From Acinetobacter sp. A47 (GTDB lineage Bacteria > Pseudomonadota > Gammaproteobacteria > Pseudomonadales > Moraxellaceae), in NCBI RefSeq assembly GCF_000805455.1, contig NZ_JSUS01000012.1, forward strand, positions 1 to 64,000: a stretch of DNA of 64,000 nucleotides, in the 5' to 3' direction. Position numbers and translations under genes: made by a program. The notes beneath the pieces are model-generated. The model saw nothing but the letters and a program-made list of their open reading frames with translations, made no database searches and had not been told where the DNA came from. Each line of letters starts with the position of its first letter. Position 1 is the stretch's first letter. Positions 53,559-62,470 of the stretch are shown here, piece by piece.

Positions 53559-54731
53559 ATGGCTACAGATTCATTTTTCCGAGGGGTGCGAGTTATTGAA
53601 CTCGATGGAGGAACTCGCCCCATCCGGACTCTATCAACGGCAGTGATCGGCATGGTCGCTACTGCGGAAGATGCTGATCCTTTAACGTTTCCTTTAGATA
53701 CGGCCGTTCTGGTAACAGATGTACAAGGCTCAGTAGAAAAGGCGGGCAAAAAGGGTACCTTAGCTCGTTCATTACAAGCGATTGCAGATCAAACGAATGC
53801 TCTCGTTGTTGTTGTTCGTGTTGAGCAGAAAAAAACTCCGGCAGAACAGAAAACGGCAGTTATTGGTGGCCAAGTAAATGGCAAATACACCGGCATGAAA
53901 GCATTGCTGACTGCAGAGCAAAATTTAAAGGTTAAGCCGCGGATTTTGGGAGCACCTGGTCTTGATTCTCCAGATGTTGCAACAGGGCTTGTCAGCATCG
54001 CACAGAAGCTTCGTGGATTTGCTTATGTCAGTGCATACGGCTGCAACACGAAAGAAGAAGCGGTAGCCTATCGTGCTGCCCTTGGTGCACGGGAAGTTAT
54101 GGTTCTATGGCCAGACTTTTTGGGCTTTGATACTGTCACTTCTAAAACTACAACTTTTGATGCCACTGCCCGTGCATTAGGTCTTCGAGCAAAGATCGAT
54201 AATGACGTTGGCTGGCATAAAACAATTTCCAACATTCCAGTTAATGGCGTCACCGGTATTTCAAAAGACGTGTTTTGGCAGTTGCAATCAGCCGATACTG
54301 ATGCTGGTTATTTGAATAGTCACGAAGTAACAACACTGATACAGCGTGATGGTTTTCGATTCTGGGGTTCCCGCACTTGTTCAGCCGATCCACTCTTCGC
54401 TTTTGAAAACTATACACGTACTGCTCAAGTCATTGCGGACACCATGGCTGAAGGGCATATGTGGGCAGTTGATAAACCTCTACATCCATCCCTTGCCAAA
54501 GACATCAAAGAAGGCATTAACGCTAAGTTCCGTGATTTGAAGCTACAAGGTCTAATCATTGATGCCGAGTGCTGGTTTGATCCGGCAGTCAACTCAAAAG
54601 AGTCTCTTAAATCTGGCCGTTTACTTCTGGATTATGACTATACACCAGTTCCTCCACTTGAAGATCTCACTTTGCGGCAGCGCATTACAGATCGTCACTT
54701 AATCGACTTCGCATCACGAATGACCGCATAG
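53559..54731 (+). CDS. Contractile tail sheath protein (P2 gpFI-like)
   Basis: The 390-residue sheath subunit has [20 protein letters not shown] at the N-terminus, [37 protein letters not shown], and a C-terminal region with [16 protein letters not shown] and [15 protein letters not shown]. These are the conserved features of P2-type sheaths. First gene of the FETUD-type operon. Confidence 0.95.
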   Translation: MATDSFFRGVRVIELDGGTRPIRTLSTAVIGMVATAEDADPLTFPLDTAVLVTDVQGSVEKAGKKGTLARSLQAIADQTNALVVVVRVEQKKTPAEQKTAVIGGQVNGKYTGMKALLTAEQNLKVKPRILGAPGLDSPDVATGLVSIAQKLRGFAYVSAYGCNTKEEAVAYRAALGAREVMVLWPDFLGFDTVTSKTTTFDATARALGLRAKIDNDVGWHKTISNIPVNGVTGISKDVFWQLQSADTDAGYLNSHEVTTLIQRDGFRFWGSRTCSADPLFAFENYTRTAQVIADTMAEGHMWAVDKPLHPSLAKDIKEGINAKFRDLKLQGLIIDAECWFDPAVNSKESLKSGRLLLDYDYTPVPPLEDLTLRQRITDRHLIDFASRMTA

Positions 54732-54744
54732 GGAGGAAAAAAAT

Positions 54745-55260
54745 ATGGCTTTACCTAAAAAATTAAAAATGATGGATCTGTTTAACGAAGGTAATTCTTA
54801 CCTTGGTCAAACCGGTGAAGTAACGCTGCCGAAACTTGGACGCAAGTTAGAAGAATGGCGTGGCGGTGGTATGAACGGCAACGTCAAATGGGATGCCGGT
54901 CTTGCCGATGACATGACCGAATTCACTTTTAAACTTGGTGGACTAGATCCTCTCGTTATCAGTCAGTACGGTGCTGCAACGGTTTCGGCAATTGGTCTTC
55001 GTTTTGCCGGTTCTTATCAGCGAGACGATACCGGAGAAACTTCAGCTCTCGAAATGGTCGTCCGTGGCCGTTTTGAAGAAATTGATTTTGGTAACTCCAA
55101 AGCCGGTGACGACACGGAACAGACCATGAAGTTCATCTGGTCGTATTACAAACTCACCATCGATGGGAAAGTCCTGGTCGAAATTGATATCCCGCTTGGC
55201 ATTGAAATGGTTAATGGTGTGGATCGTAACGCCCAGCATCGTAAAAACATTGGCCATTAA
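54745..55260 (+). CDS. Tail tube protein (P2 gpFII-like)
   Basis: The 171-residue tube subunit has LPKKLKMMDLFNEGNSYLGQ, LPKLGRKLEEWRGGGMNG, then a beta-sandwich (LGGLDPLVISQYG, EMVVRGRFEEIDFG), ending with DIPLGIEMVNGVDR. GGGAGG lies just before the start. An intrinsic terminator follows its stop. Confidence 0.95.
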   Translation: MALPKKLKMMDLFNEGNSYLGQTGEVTLPKLGRKLEEWRGGGMNGNVKWDAGLADDMTEFTFKLGGLDPLVISQYGAATVSAIGLRFAGSYQRDDTGETSALEMVVRGRFEEIDFGNSKAGDDTEQTMKFIWSYYKLTIDGKVLVEIDIPLGIEMVNGVDRNAQHRKNIGH

Positions 55261-55268
55261 CGTCTTTA

Positions 55269-55300
55269 CCTTCTGCAGTCGACCTGCAGGAGGCTTTTTT
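55269..55300 (+). terminator. Attenuator-like terminator between FII and E
   Basis: CCTTCTGCAG pairs with CTGCAGGAGG (one G-T pair) around TCGAC and is followed by six T. It lies inside the tail operon, so it probably reduces transcription past the abundant sheath and tube genes. Confidence 0.8.
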
Positions 55301-55324
55301 ATTACTTAAATTTTGGAATTAAAC

Positions 55325-55666
55325 ATGCAAACTCAAGAGCAAATCGAAAACCTAGAAGCCCTACAAAATCCTGATGTAGAAACTGTTGAATTAGATTCAC
55401 CGTTCAAAATTGGTGAACAGGAAATCACAAAGGTTTTAGTCCGTAAACCTTCTGTGCCAGCGCTTCGTAAGGTACGTATCGCTGACATTCTCAATGGTGA
55501 TGTGAACTCAATTTGTACATTACTGCCGTTATGCACCTCTCCAACTTTATCAGCCCATCAATTAAATACGGTTGTTGATCCAGTGGATATTGTTCAAATG
55601 GGTGGTGCGATCATCACTTTTTTGCAGCCGAAGTCAGTGCGTGCGGAAATTGCACTCCAACAGTAG
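55325..55666 (+). CDS. Tail assembly protein E (P2 gpE-like)
   Basis: The 113-residue zero-frame product belongs to the P2 E family: LDSPFKIGEQEITKVLVRKP, PALRKVRIADILNGD, VDPVDIVQMGGAIITF. It acts in tail-length control and assembly with E+E'. ATG 55325 is the natural start; the frame opens at 55313. The slippery heptamer near its end leads to a longer product. Confidence 0.9.
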   Translation: MQTQEQIENLEALQNPDVETVELDSPFKIGEQEITKVLVRKPSVPALRKVRIADILNGDVNSICTLLPLCTSPTLSAHQLNTVVDPVDIVQMGGAIITFLQPKSVRAEIALQQ

Positions 55667-55794
55667 AAGACGCAATCGCCAACATTGCTGTGGTGTTCAA
55701 CTGGACGCCACAGACTTATGACGAGATGTCTCTTTCTGAATTGATGGAATGGCATCAAAAGGCAATAGAACGAAACGGATCAGATGCCGAATGA
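55325..55794 (+). CDS. Tail assembly protein E+E' made by -1 frameshift
   Basis: The heptamer T TTT TTG at 55618-55624 lies in the E zero frame exactly as X XXY YYZ. Slipping back one base gives join(55325..55624,55624..55794), a 156-residue protein. Its extension starts AAEVSACGNCTPTVEDAIAN and ends WHQKAIERNGSDAE; the stop overlaps the tape-measure start. The same heptamer and layout make E+E' in P2. The extension contains FNWTPQTYDEMSLSEL, typical of GpE+E' tails. Frameshift efficiency cannot be read from the sequence. Confidence 0.85.
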
Positions 55795-58700
55795 AGCAGT
55801 TGAAATTAGAAGTTCTATTTGGGGGTAAAAATCAGTTAAGTCCAGCACTTAAAGCAATCTTAGGCAGCAGTAATGCTGCCTCTGCTGCTTTGAAAAAGAC
55901 AAAAGATGAAATTAAATCCCTAAATAATCAACAGAAAAAAATTGATGGCTATAACAAGCAGAAAAAGGCGGTTCAAGATCAATCCAAAGCATTGAATGAC
56001 TTGCAAGTTAAAATCAAGTCACTTCGTCAACAAATGCAGACAAACCCCTCTGATGCTTTAACCAAAGAATTTAATCAGTCAGTCAAAAAAGCCCAATCTC
56101 TGAAACAGCAGTTTGAACGGAGCCGTGTTGAATTACAGCGCACACGAACGGAGCTGCATAGTACAGGGTTATCTACAAATCGTCTTGCGGATCATCAAGT
56201 CCGGTTACGCAATCAGATTGCTCAAGCAAATCAGGCCATGGTCGATCAGGAGCTGCGTTTAAAGCGGATGAAGATGCTGCAGGACTCCCACCAAAAGTCA
56301 TTTAGTAATACCAGAGCTATGGCCATGTATGGTGCCGGAGCTGCAGTTTCCGGAGCTGGTGCACTGTTTATGATGCGTAAGCCAATTAACGAATCTAAAC
56401 GAGTAGATATTGAAGGGAACCGCATTCATGCACTTGGCTTGGGGGACAAAGTCAGTAATGAGGCTATCCGGTTTGCTCAGGCGCTCGAAACATTCGGGAC
56501 ATCCATTCACGACAATATGGAGTTGATGCGTGATGGTATTACGGTGTTCTCTGATCTTCATCATGCCGAGATGGTTTTACCAACGTTGGCCAAGATGAAA
56601 TTCTCCAATAAGGCCATGTTCGGCCATGAGAAAGGGGAGGAGAATGAAAGGGCGTTTATGGATATGCTCAAAGTCATTGAGTTACGTGGCGGACTTAAAA
56701 GCGAGAAGGCCTTTCTAGATCAGGCGAATAAAATTCAACAGGTAATTAACGCGACTGGTGGACGTGTTCAAGCCAATGAATGGTTGAATGCGATCAAAAC
56801 CGGTGGTATTGCAGTGAAGGGACAGTCTGATGAAGCTCTTTACTATAAAATGGAGAGTATCGTTCAAGAGTGGGGTGGTTTCCGATATGGTACTGCAGCA
56901 ATGTCAGCGTACCAAAATATCTATCAAGGCCGAACCACAAAGCGTGCTGCGAACAATATGGCGAGTTTAGGACTAATTGAAGATCCAAGCAAATTAAAAC
57001 ATGACAAAGCCGGGCAAATTGCCTTTCTTGATGTTGGTGCGATTAAAGGTGCTGATCTTTTCCGTAAAGACCAGTTTGCATGGATGGAAGAGGTTCTTTT
57101 ACCTCAACTGGCCAAGAAGGGGATTAAAACAAAAGACCAGGTACTCGATGCTATCGGAAGTATTTTTACAAACCGGACGGCCTCAAACCTATTTGGTGAT
57201 ATGTTTCTTCAGAGAGATATTATCAATAAAAGCGCAAAGATGAATGCTGGCGCGGATAATATCGACAAGCTATATGCCAAAGCGACAAATACTGCTGCGG
57301 GTAAAGAGCTGGAGGCCAAAGCAAAATTACATGATGCTTATCTACGCTTTGGTGAAACAATTTTACCAGTCTATTCTCGCGCACTTGAATATGCCGCAAG
57401 TGCATTCCAAAAGTTCACAGGATGGATGGAACAAAACCCGACCTACGCGAAAGCCTTTGGTGTAGGGCTAATCGCTATCGCTGCCAGTCTTGTAGCGATT
57501 GGCGGTGCTTTAGTGGTGTTCTCGCCACTAATTTTAAGTATGTTAAGCCTGCGTTTGATTATGGCTTCTACTGCAGCCGGCGGATCGGCAATGGGAAAGG
57601 TGTTCAGTAAGATCCCTTCTGTATTTGGACTGCTCAAAGCTGCCTTTTTAGGTGTGGGACGTGCATTTCTATGGTTAGGGCGTTTGCTGCTGGCAAATCC
57701 AATCATCTTGGCCATTACTGCAATCGCTACTGCAGCCTATTTAATCTATAAACACTGGGACGCGCTAAAACCGTTTTTTGTTGGTTTATGGACGTCTGTT
57801 AAGGCAATTTTCAAAACAGCCGGTTCTGCAATTTCAAACATCTTTCAAACAATGTGGGGCGGTTTGGCCACATTCGTTGGTGGCATTTGGAATAAAGTAA
57901 AAGCAGCGTTCAAGTCCGGAATAGATTTCGTTAAAGGGATCATTCAAAGCATCGACCAGACTTTTGCAGATAATCCATTACTGACATTCTTAATTCCTTT
58001 TATTGGAATCCCGCGAGTAATTATTGCGAACTGGAGTTCAATTTCTGGATTCTTCTCCCAGATCTGGAATGCCGTCACAAATATTATTTCTGCTAATGTG
58101 ACTGCGATTGGTAATTTCATTTCAACAGGGTTTACCGCAATAACCAGCATTTTTACTGCCGTGTGGACTATGGCCAGTAACTTTATTGCTGTGGTTTGGC
58201 AGGGAATAAGTTCAACAATCAGTACAAGTGTGAGTTTTATTTTCACTGTTATTTCAACAGCCTTTAATAATGTCCGAAACTTCCTTTCCGGAATTTGGAA
58301 TACTGTGACTCTGACTGTATCAAGTGCATGGAAGGGGATTTGTACTCTCTTTTCAATGATTTCGCCTTTGCCGTATATCAAGGCAGCTTTTCAGACGGTA
58401 TTTGATTTTCTGGCCGGTTTGTATGGTCGCATGATGTCTTTAGGTCTGAATATTATTCAAGGCTTAACTGATGGCATTAAATCCGGTTTTCAGAAGTTGA
58501 AGAGCACGTGGACGGACATTAACAACTTCATGCCTGACTTTATGCAGAAAAGAATGGATATCCATAGCCCCTCACGGGTGATGGCTGCTTTAGGTGGGCA
58601 CATCATAAGTGGTCTGGGTGTTGGTCTAGATAAAAACTTTCCTCACTTAAGAGATCAGTTTGCACGTGTAATCACGTTATTTAATCCAAACCTGAATCCT

Positions 58701-59159
58701 GCAGCAGCGGTGATTGATGTTATTCCTAAGCTCAATATTGATCAGAATCTTCCCGGTTTAAAGGAGAGATTTGAACCTTTCTTAAAAGTTTTTCAGCCAA
58801 TCACTAATGCGATTTCGGCGACGGTCGACGTCATACCGGCCTTAAATATTGATAAAAACTTTCCAGAGTTAAAGACCAAATTTGAGCACGTTTTAAAGTT
58901 ATTTAACCCTGATTTAGCTGCAGCAATTTCAAAGATTGATGTAACTCCGGCATTAAATAAAGTTAAAGCGACTCCTTCAATTTCTCCACCGTCTAAATCG
59001 AATCACTATTCGATTGCAGGGGACACAATCACGATACAGATTCCGCAAGTACCAGGACAAAGTATCCAGCAACTGGAAGCGATGCTTGAAAACATTCTGA
59101 ATCGTAGAGAACAACAGAAATTTGCACGCGCACGCAGTCAATTTAGAGATCAGGATTAA
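55791..59159 (+). CDS. Tape-measure protein (P2 gpT-like)
   Basis: The 1122-residue protein sets tail length. The N-terminal 170 residues are helical and coiled-coil-like (KSLNNQQKKIDGYNKQKKAV). A conserved block follows with FAQALETFGTSIHDNMELMR. Hydrophobic segments lie at about residues 560-660 (FGVGLIAIAASLVAIGGALV), then a Trp/Phe-rich repeat zone, and near the C-terminus DIHSPSRVMAALGGHI, a common tape-measure motif. At roughly 0.15 nm per residue the tail would be about 165 nm (inference). ATG 55791 overlaps the E' stop; the frame opens at 55749. Confidence 0.93.
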   Translation: MKQLKLEVLFGGKNQLSPALKAILGSSNAASAALKKTKDEIKSLNNQQKKIDGYNKQKKAVQDQSKALNDLQVKIKSLRQQMQTNPSDALTKEFNQSVKKAQSLKQQFERSRVELQRTRTELHSTGLSTNRLADHQVRLRNQIAQANQAMVDQELRLKRMKMLQDSHQKSFSNTRAMAMYGAGAAVSGAGALFMMRKPINESKRVDIEGNRIHALGLGDKVSNEAIRFAQALETFGTSIHDNMELMRDGITVFSDLHHAEMVLPTLAKMKFSNKAMFGHEKGEENERAFMDMLKVIELRGGLKSEKAFLDQANKIQQVINATGGRVQANEWLNAIKTGGIAVKGQSDEALYYKMESIVQEWGGFRYGTAAMSAYQNIYQGRTTKRAANNMASLGLIEDPSKLKHDKAGQIAFLDVGAIKGADLFRKDQFAWMEEVLLPQLAKKGIKTKDQVLDAIGSIFTNRTASNLFGDMFLQRDIINKSAKMNAGADNIDKLYAKATNTAAGKELEAKAKLHDAYLRFGETILPVYSRALEYAASAFQKFTGWMEQNPTYAKAFGVGLIAIAASLVAIGGALVVFSPLILSMLSLRLIMASTAAGGSAMGKVFSKIPSVFGLLKAAFLGVGRAFLWLGRLLLANPIILAITAIATAAYLIYKHWDALKPFFVGLWTSVKAIFKTAGSAISNIFQTMWGGLATFVGGIWNKVKAAFKSGIDFVKGIIQSIDQTFADNPLLTFLIPFIGIPRVIIANWSSISGFFSQIWNAVTNIISANVTAIGNFISTGFTAITSIFTAVWTMASNFIAVVWQGISSTISTSVSFIFTVISTAFNNVRNFLSGIWNTVTLTVSSAWKGICTLFSMISPLPYIKAAFQTVFDFLAGLYGRMMSLGLNIIQGLTDGIKSGFQKLKSTWTDINNFMPDFMQKRMDIHSPSRVMAALGGHIISGLGVGLDKNFPHLRDQFARVITLFNPNLNPAAAVIDVIPKLNIDQNLPGLKERFEPFLKVFQPITNAISATVDVIPALNIDKNFPELKTKFEHVLKLFNPDLAAAISKIDVTPALNKVKATPSISPPSKSNHYSIAGDTITIQIPQVPGQSIQQLEAMLENILNRREQQKFARARSQFRDQD

Positions 59160-59164
59160 TACCA

Positions 59165-59590
59165 ATGATGATGATTTTAGGCATGTTCGTATTCTCTATA
59201 CCGACTGCCACTTATCAGAGCTTACAACGCTCTACTACTTGGAACCACGCGAGTAACAGCCGTTTCGGAACAATGCCCGCTTACCAGTTTACTGGCAAGG
59301 GGGATGATGTATTTACCTTGGATGGTTCTATTGTCCCCGAGTTCGGCTCTCAAATGTCACTTACCGCTTTAAGGGTGATGGGCGACACCGGCAAAGCTTA
59401 TCCCCTAATCGCTGGCACGGGTAAAATTTATGGTTTATGCGTCATTGAAGCGGTAGAAGAAACACAAACGATTTTCTATAAAGATGGGTTACCAAAAAAG
59501 GTTGAGTTTTCGCTCAAGCTTCTAAAAACACAGTCTGCAGGTGTAACCGTAGGTGATGTCATTGGCAACATTATTGGGAGAGTCTTATGA
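59165..59590 (+). CDS. Tail protein U (P2 gpU-like)
   Basis: The 141-residue GPU-family protein has MILGMFVFSIPTATYQSLQR, GTMPAYQFTGKGDDVFTLDG, and YGLCVIEAVEETQTIFYKDG. Any of ATG 59165, 59168 or 59171 could be used. It overlaps D by 4 bases. Confidence 0.93.
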   Translation: MMMILGMFVFSIPTATYQSLQRSTTWNHASNSRFGTMPAYQFTGKGDDVFTLDGSIVPEFGSQMSLTALRVMGDTGKAYPLIAGTGKIYGLCVIEAVEETQTIFYKDGLPKKVEFSLKLLKTQSAGVTVGDVIGNIIGRVL

Positions 59591-60846
59591 GCTTTTTGAC
59601 TGCAGCAATGAATGTTGGCCAGAGTATCAATCACACGTTTAACAGCGATTATCCACGAGCAATTTATAAACTGATTGTGAATGGGGTTGATATTGGCTCG
59701 ATGGTACAAGCACGACTTATGCGCCTCCGGATTATTGATAATCGTGGGATTGAAAGCGATTCAATTGAAGTAGAGCTGTCAGATCATGATGGCTTACTCG
59801 ACATACCGCCCAAAGGGGCGGTCATGGAGGCATGGATCGGCTGGAGTAATAAGGGTTTAGTTTACAAAGGCAAATATACGATTAAAGAGCGAGGACACTC
59901 TGGATCGCCTGATGTGCTGACTTTAAGAGGTGAATCTGCAGACCTTAAAACCGCGTTCAAGAAAAAAAAGGAGCGAAGTTTTCATAACAAAACGATCTCG
60001 GATATTGTTACCACTATTGCCAATGATCATGGCTTAGTACCGAAGATAAATCCAAAATTGGGCTCTATTCGATTGCCCCATCTTGATCAGAATGAATCAG
60101 ATGCAAATCTCGTTACTCGGATTGCAGATGAGCATAACGCGATGGCCACAGTTAAAAATGGGTTCTTATTATTCATGCCGAAAGGGGAAGGTAAGACATT
60201 CAGTGGCGAGGATTTGCCAGATGTAATGATCACAAGGGCAGAAGGGGATTCACATAGATTCTTGGATACAGATGGGGCAGATGACGTTTCAGGCGTAACG
60301 GTTTATTACTACGATAATCTCAAGGCTACTCGTCAGAAAGTCACAGTAGGCATGTCTGATGATAACACAAGGGTATTGCGTAATATTCAGCGTGATAAGC
60401 AGACTGCAGAGCATATTGCACAAGCAGAATACAACCGGATTAAAAGCCGGTCATCTACATTCAGTTTTAAATTGGCGTATGGATTACCTGAATTAATTCC
60501 GGAGCAACCCTTGGCTTTTGTCGGGTTTAAATCGCTCATAGATGAAATTGTTTGGCTGGGGACACGGGTAGTACATGATCTTGATGGAAAAGGAGGCTAT
60601 ACGACAGATTGTGATGCAGAAATTTACCTACCTGATGCCGATGATTTGTCTCAACTGGTGGATAGTGAACGTGGTGGATACACAGGAATTATTGCGTATT
60701 ATCGAAATGGCAAAAATACGGCAAAAGTGACCAAAGGAGACCTGTCCAATCCTAAACGACTGACTTATCTTTATAAAAATATTAATACAGCAACCAAAGC
60801 TGCAGAAAGAGAATATAAGGAGCTACAAATGCGTAAGGATCAGTAG
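59587..60846 (+). CDS. Tail protein D, late control protein (P2 gpD-like)
   Basis: The 419-residue baseplate hub protein has ARLMRLRIIDNRGIESDSIE, VELSDHDGLLDIPPKGAVME, GESADLKTAFKKKKERSF, LDQNESDANLVTRIADEHNA, and IQRDKQTAEHIAQAEYNRIK, the standard gpD features. It ends the FETUD-type operon. The minus-strand small gene converges and overlaps its last 7 bases. Confidence 0.95.
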   Translation: MSFLTAAMNVGQSINHTFNSDYPRAIYKLIVNGVDIGSMVQARLMRLRIIDNRGIESDSIEVELSDHDGLLDIPPKGAVMEAWIGWSNKGLVYKGKYTIKERGHSGSPDVLTLRGESADLKTAFKKKKERSFHNKTISDIVTTIANDHGLVPKINPKLGSIRLPHLDQNESDANLVTRIADEHNAMATVKNGFLLFMPKGEGKTFSGEDLPDVMITRAEGDSHRFLDTDGADDVSGVTVYYYDNLKATRQKVTVGMSDDNTRVLRNIQRDKQTAEHIAQAEYNRIKSRSSTFSFKLAYGLPELIPEQPLAFVGFKSLIDEIVWLGTRVVHDLDGKGGYTTDCDAEIYLPDADDLSQLVDSERGGYTGIIAYYRNGKNTAKVTKGDLSNPKRLTYLYKNINTATKAAEREYKELQMRKDQ

Positions 60847-61028
60847 CTCCAGCGTTTACCTTTCCATATTACAAATCTGGCACCAGTATTGAATTTGAGC
60901 TCATTACCTTGATAGTCGTATACATGCACGATTCGATTATCCTTATCAAGTCTACACGGCAAATCAGCTTGTCTGCTGTCGCTTAACTTTACTCTAATCC
61001 AGCCTTCTTTTAATTTTTCTGACGGCAT
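60840..61028 (-). CDS. Small protein downstream of the methylase, unknown function
   Basis: The 62-residue product (MPSEKLKEGWIRVKLSDSRQ at the start, FVIWKGKRWSY at the end) has alternating strands and could be a small SH3-like barrel; not recognised. It starts 40 bases after the methylase stop on the same strand, with a perfect AAGGAGG ribosome-binding site that lies inside a hairpin. Probably the third gene of the com-methylase unit. Confidence 0.6.
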   Translation of the reverse strand: MPSEKLKEGWIRVKLSDSRQADLPCRLDKDNRIVHVYDYQGNELKFNTGARFVIWKGKRWSY

Positions 61029-61032
61029 AAAA

Positions 61033-61053
61033 AATCCCTCCTTAGGAGGGATT
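61033..61053 (-). terminator. Hairpin combining terminator and ribosome-binding site
   Basis: AATCCCTCC and GGAGGGATT form a perfect 9-bp stem around TAA (minus-strand sense), followed by six T and then the ATG at 61028. The 3' arm is the ribosome-binding site of the downstream gene. Confidence 0.7.
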
Positions 61054-61068
61054 ATTTTACTTCAAGAC

Positions 61069-61881
61069 TTAGAAGTTGGTAATGATTAATTCATTGCCGT
61101 TGTGTTCTTCACCAGCAGCCTTGTTATTCACTGACCAGCGTATCTTCTTGTACTGAAACTTGTAATCTTTGAAAAGATCACGAACTTCCGGAGTATCATT
61201 TAAGCTGACGATAAATTTTCCTTTGATATTGTCTAACTGTTCCTTCAATGCATAGAAATCTTGTTTAGACCAGATCTGCTTACCATAATCATTTTCACAG
61301 CCCCAATAGGGTGGATCTATGTAGAACAGGGTTTCAGGTGAATCTAGACGTCGAATGACATAATCATAATTTGCATTTTCAATTGTCACCTTATGCAAAC
61401 GTTCATGGATGGATTTAAGATGTGTTCTTAATTCTTCACCAAGTTTTAAACGTGAGCTTCTGTCCTTGGAATAAGCAAAACTTCCATCTATCTGACAGGC
61501 AAATGCTGCTCTTAAAATAAAATAGAAGCGCGCTGCACGTTGTAGATCCGTCAGGCCATTGGTGTCCATTTTTTTAAAATCATTGAAGGTAGTCCTGGAC
61601 ATGAGCAGATACTCAAATTCATCCAGAAAAGCTTCAAAATGGAATTTAAGAACACGATATAAATTAATCAGGTCGTCATTAATATCGTTAATGACTTCGA
61701 CCGGAGAAGGGGTTTTTTTAAAAAGAACCCAGCCTGCGCCACCGAAGACTTCAACATAAGTTGTATGTGCCGGCATTGCTTCAATAATTGTACGGGCAAG
61801 TACAGATTTCCCTCCCAGCCAGCCACTAAAGCTGCAGCCTTTAGGATTGTATTGCGGTATTACGGTAGTAGTTTGATTCAT
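61069..61881 (-). CDS. Phage DNA adenine methyltransferase (D12 class)
   Basis: The 270-residue N6-adenine methyltransferase has a SAM-binding motif (CSFSGWLGGKSVLARTIIEA, YVEVFGGAGWVLF), the acidic VINDINDDLINLYRVLK, and the catalytic DPPY in LFYIDPPYWGCEN. It would methylate phage DNA, perhaps against host restriction. The target sequence is unknown. Its start lies inside the com gene (41-base overlap, different frame), so translation likely depends on com. Confidence 0.92.
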   Translation of the reverse strand: MNQTTTVIPQYNPKGCSFSGWLGGKSVLARTIIEAMPAHTTYVEVFGGAGWVLFKKTPSPVEVINDINDDLINLYRVLKFHFEAFLDEFEYLLMSRTTFNDFKKMDTNGLTDLQRAARFYFILRAAFACQIDGSFAYSKDRSSRLKLGEELRTHLKSIHERLHKVTIENANYDYVIRRLDSPETLFYIDPPYWGCENDYGKQIWSKQDFYALKEQLDNIKGKFIVSLNDTPEVRDLFKDYKFQYKKIRWSVNNKAAGEEHNGNELIITNF

Positions 61882-62047
61882 TGAGCTTACCTGTTGAATC
61901 TAGACGCTCTGGGCGTTCAGGTAAGGCACTCAAGGTGCTCTGGAAGTTGTTTAACGTTTTACAACGTGGACATTTAATCTCTATTTGATCAAATTGCCCA
62001 ATTTTGGCCAATAGCTTTAGGCAACAGTGGCATTTCAAATTTTGCAT
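61841..62047 (-). CDS. com: Com-family zinc-finger translational regulator
   Basis: The 68-residue protein resembles Mu Com: LKCHCCLKLLAKIGQFDQIE, then IKCPRCKTLN, giving two cysteine pairs for one zinc. In Mu, Com binds mom mRNA and exposes the mom ribosome-binding site; here the overlapping downstream gene is an adenine methylase. ATG 62047 is the start (a TTG at 62050 is adjacent). Confidence 0.85.
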   Translation of the reverse strand: MQNLKCHCCLKLLAKIGQFDQIEIKCPRCKTLNNFQSTLSALPERPERLDSTGKLNESNYYRNTAIQS

Positions 62048-62100
62048 CAATTTTTCTGCATTAGAAAAACAAACCGAATAGTATAAAAAAAAGTGAAAAA

Positions 62101-62116
62101 GAACAAATATTTGTTC
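62101..62116. promoter_or_regulatory. 16-bp perfect palindrome between com and the ogr-type gene
   Basis: GAACAAATATTTGTTC lies in the divergent promoter region. A -10-like TATACT for com (minus strand, about 62080-62085) and TATAAT for the ogr-type gene (62141-62146) flank it, so a bound protein could control one or both. Confidence 0.6.
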
Positions 62117-62164
62117 ATTTTATGTAGAATGGTCAGTATATATAATCGAAACTGGAGTTTTTAT

Positions 62165-62470
62165 ATGCAGACCGAAACTTACAACAGAATTAATAAAAAT
62201 AATGGTCGACCACAAATTAACTGTCCTCATTGCCAAAATCATCATTTAAAAATCAGATCCAGTCAGCAAAAGCACCCATTACTTAAAGAGATACGATTGC
62301 AATGCCCAAACTTTGAATGCAGCTTTTCATGTGTGGCCAACATCGAGCTTATGTATACGGTTTCTCCAAGTGGCATACCGAATCCTTCAATAAATTTACC
62401 AACCTTTAAAGTATTAAAGCAGTTACAGGCAGCAAATGATGAAATGTGGAGACTTAAAAAGTATGAATGA
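62165..62470 (+). CDS. ogr: Ogr/Delta-type zinc-finger activator of late transcription
   Basis: The 101-residue protein has one four-cysteine zinc finger: INCPHCQNHHLKIRSSQQ, then IRLQCPNFECSFSCVANIEL, the CxxC...CxxxxC arrangement of Ogr/Delta. These activators bind dyads near -55 of P2 late promoters and contact the RNA polymerase alpha subunit. The 23-bp dyads in this prophage are its likely targets. ATG 62165 follows GGAG; the frame opens at 62093. Confidence 0.87.
   Translation: MQTETYNRINKNNGRPQINCPHCQNHHLKIRSSQQKHPLLKEIRLQCPNFECSFSCVANIELMYTVSPSGIPNPSINLPTFKVLKQLQAANDEMWRLKKYE

Noticed and set aside
55274..55293. CTGCAGTCGACCTGCAGG resembles a cloning-vector polylinker
   Set aside because: It forms the arms and loop of a terminator in correct context between FII and E, with phage sequence continuous on both sides, so vector contamination is unlikely.
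57944..58381. 145-codon minus-strand frame inside the tape-measure gene
   Set aside because: Low-complexity Ile/Val/Lys composition caused by the antisense of tape-measure repeats.
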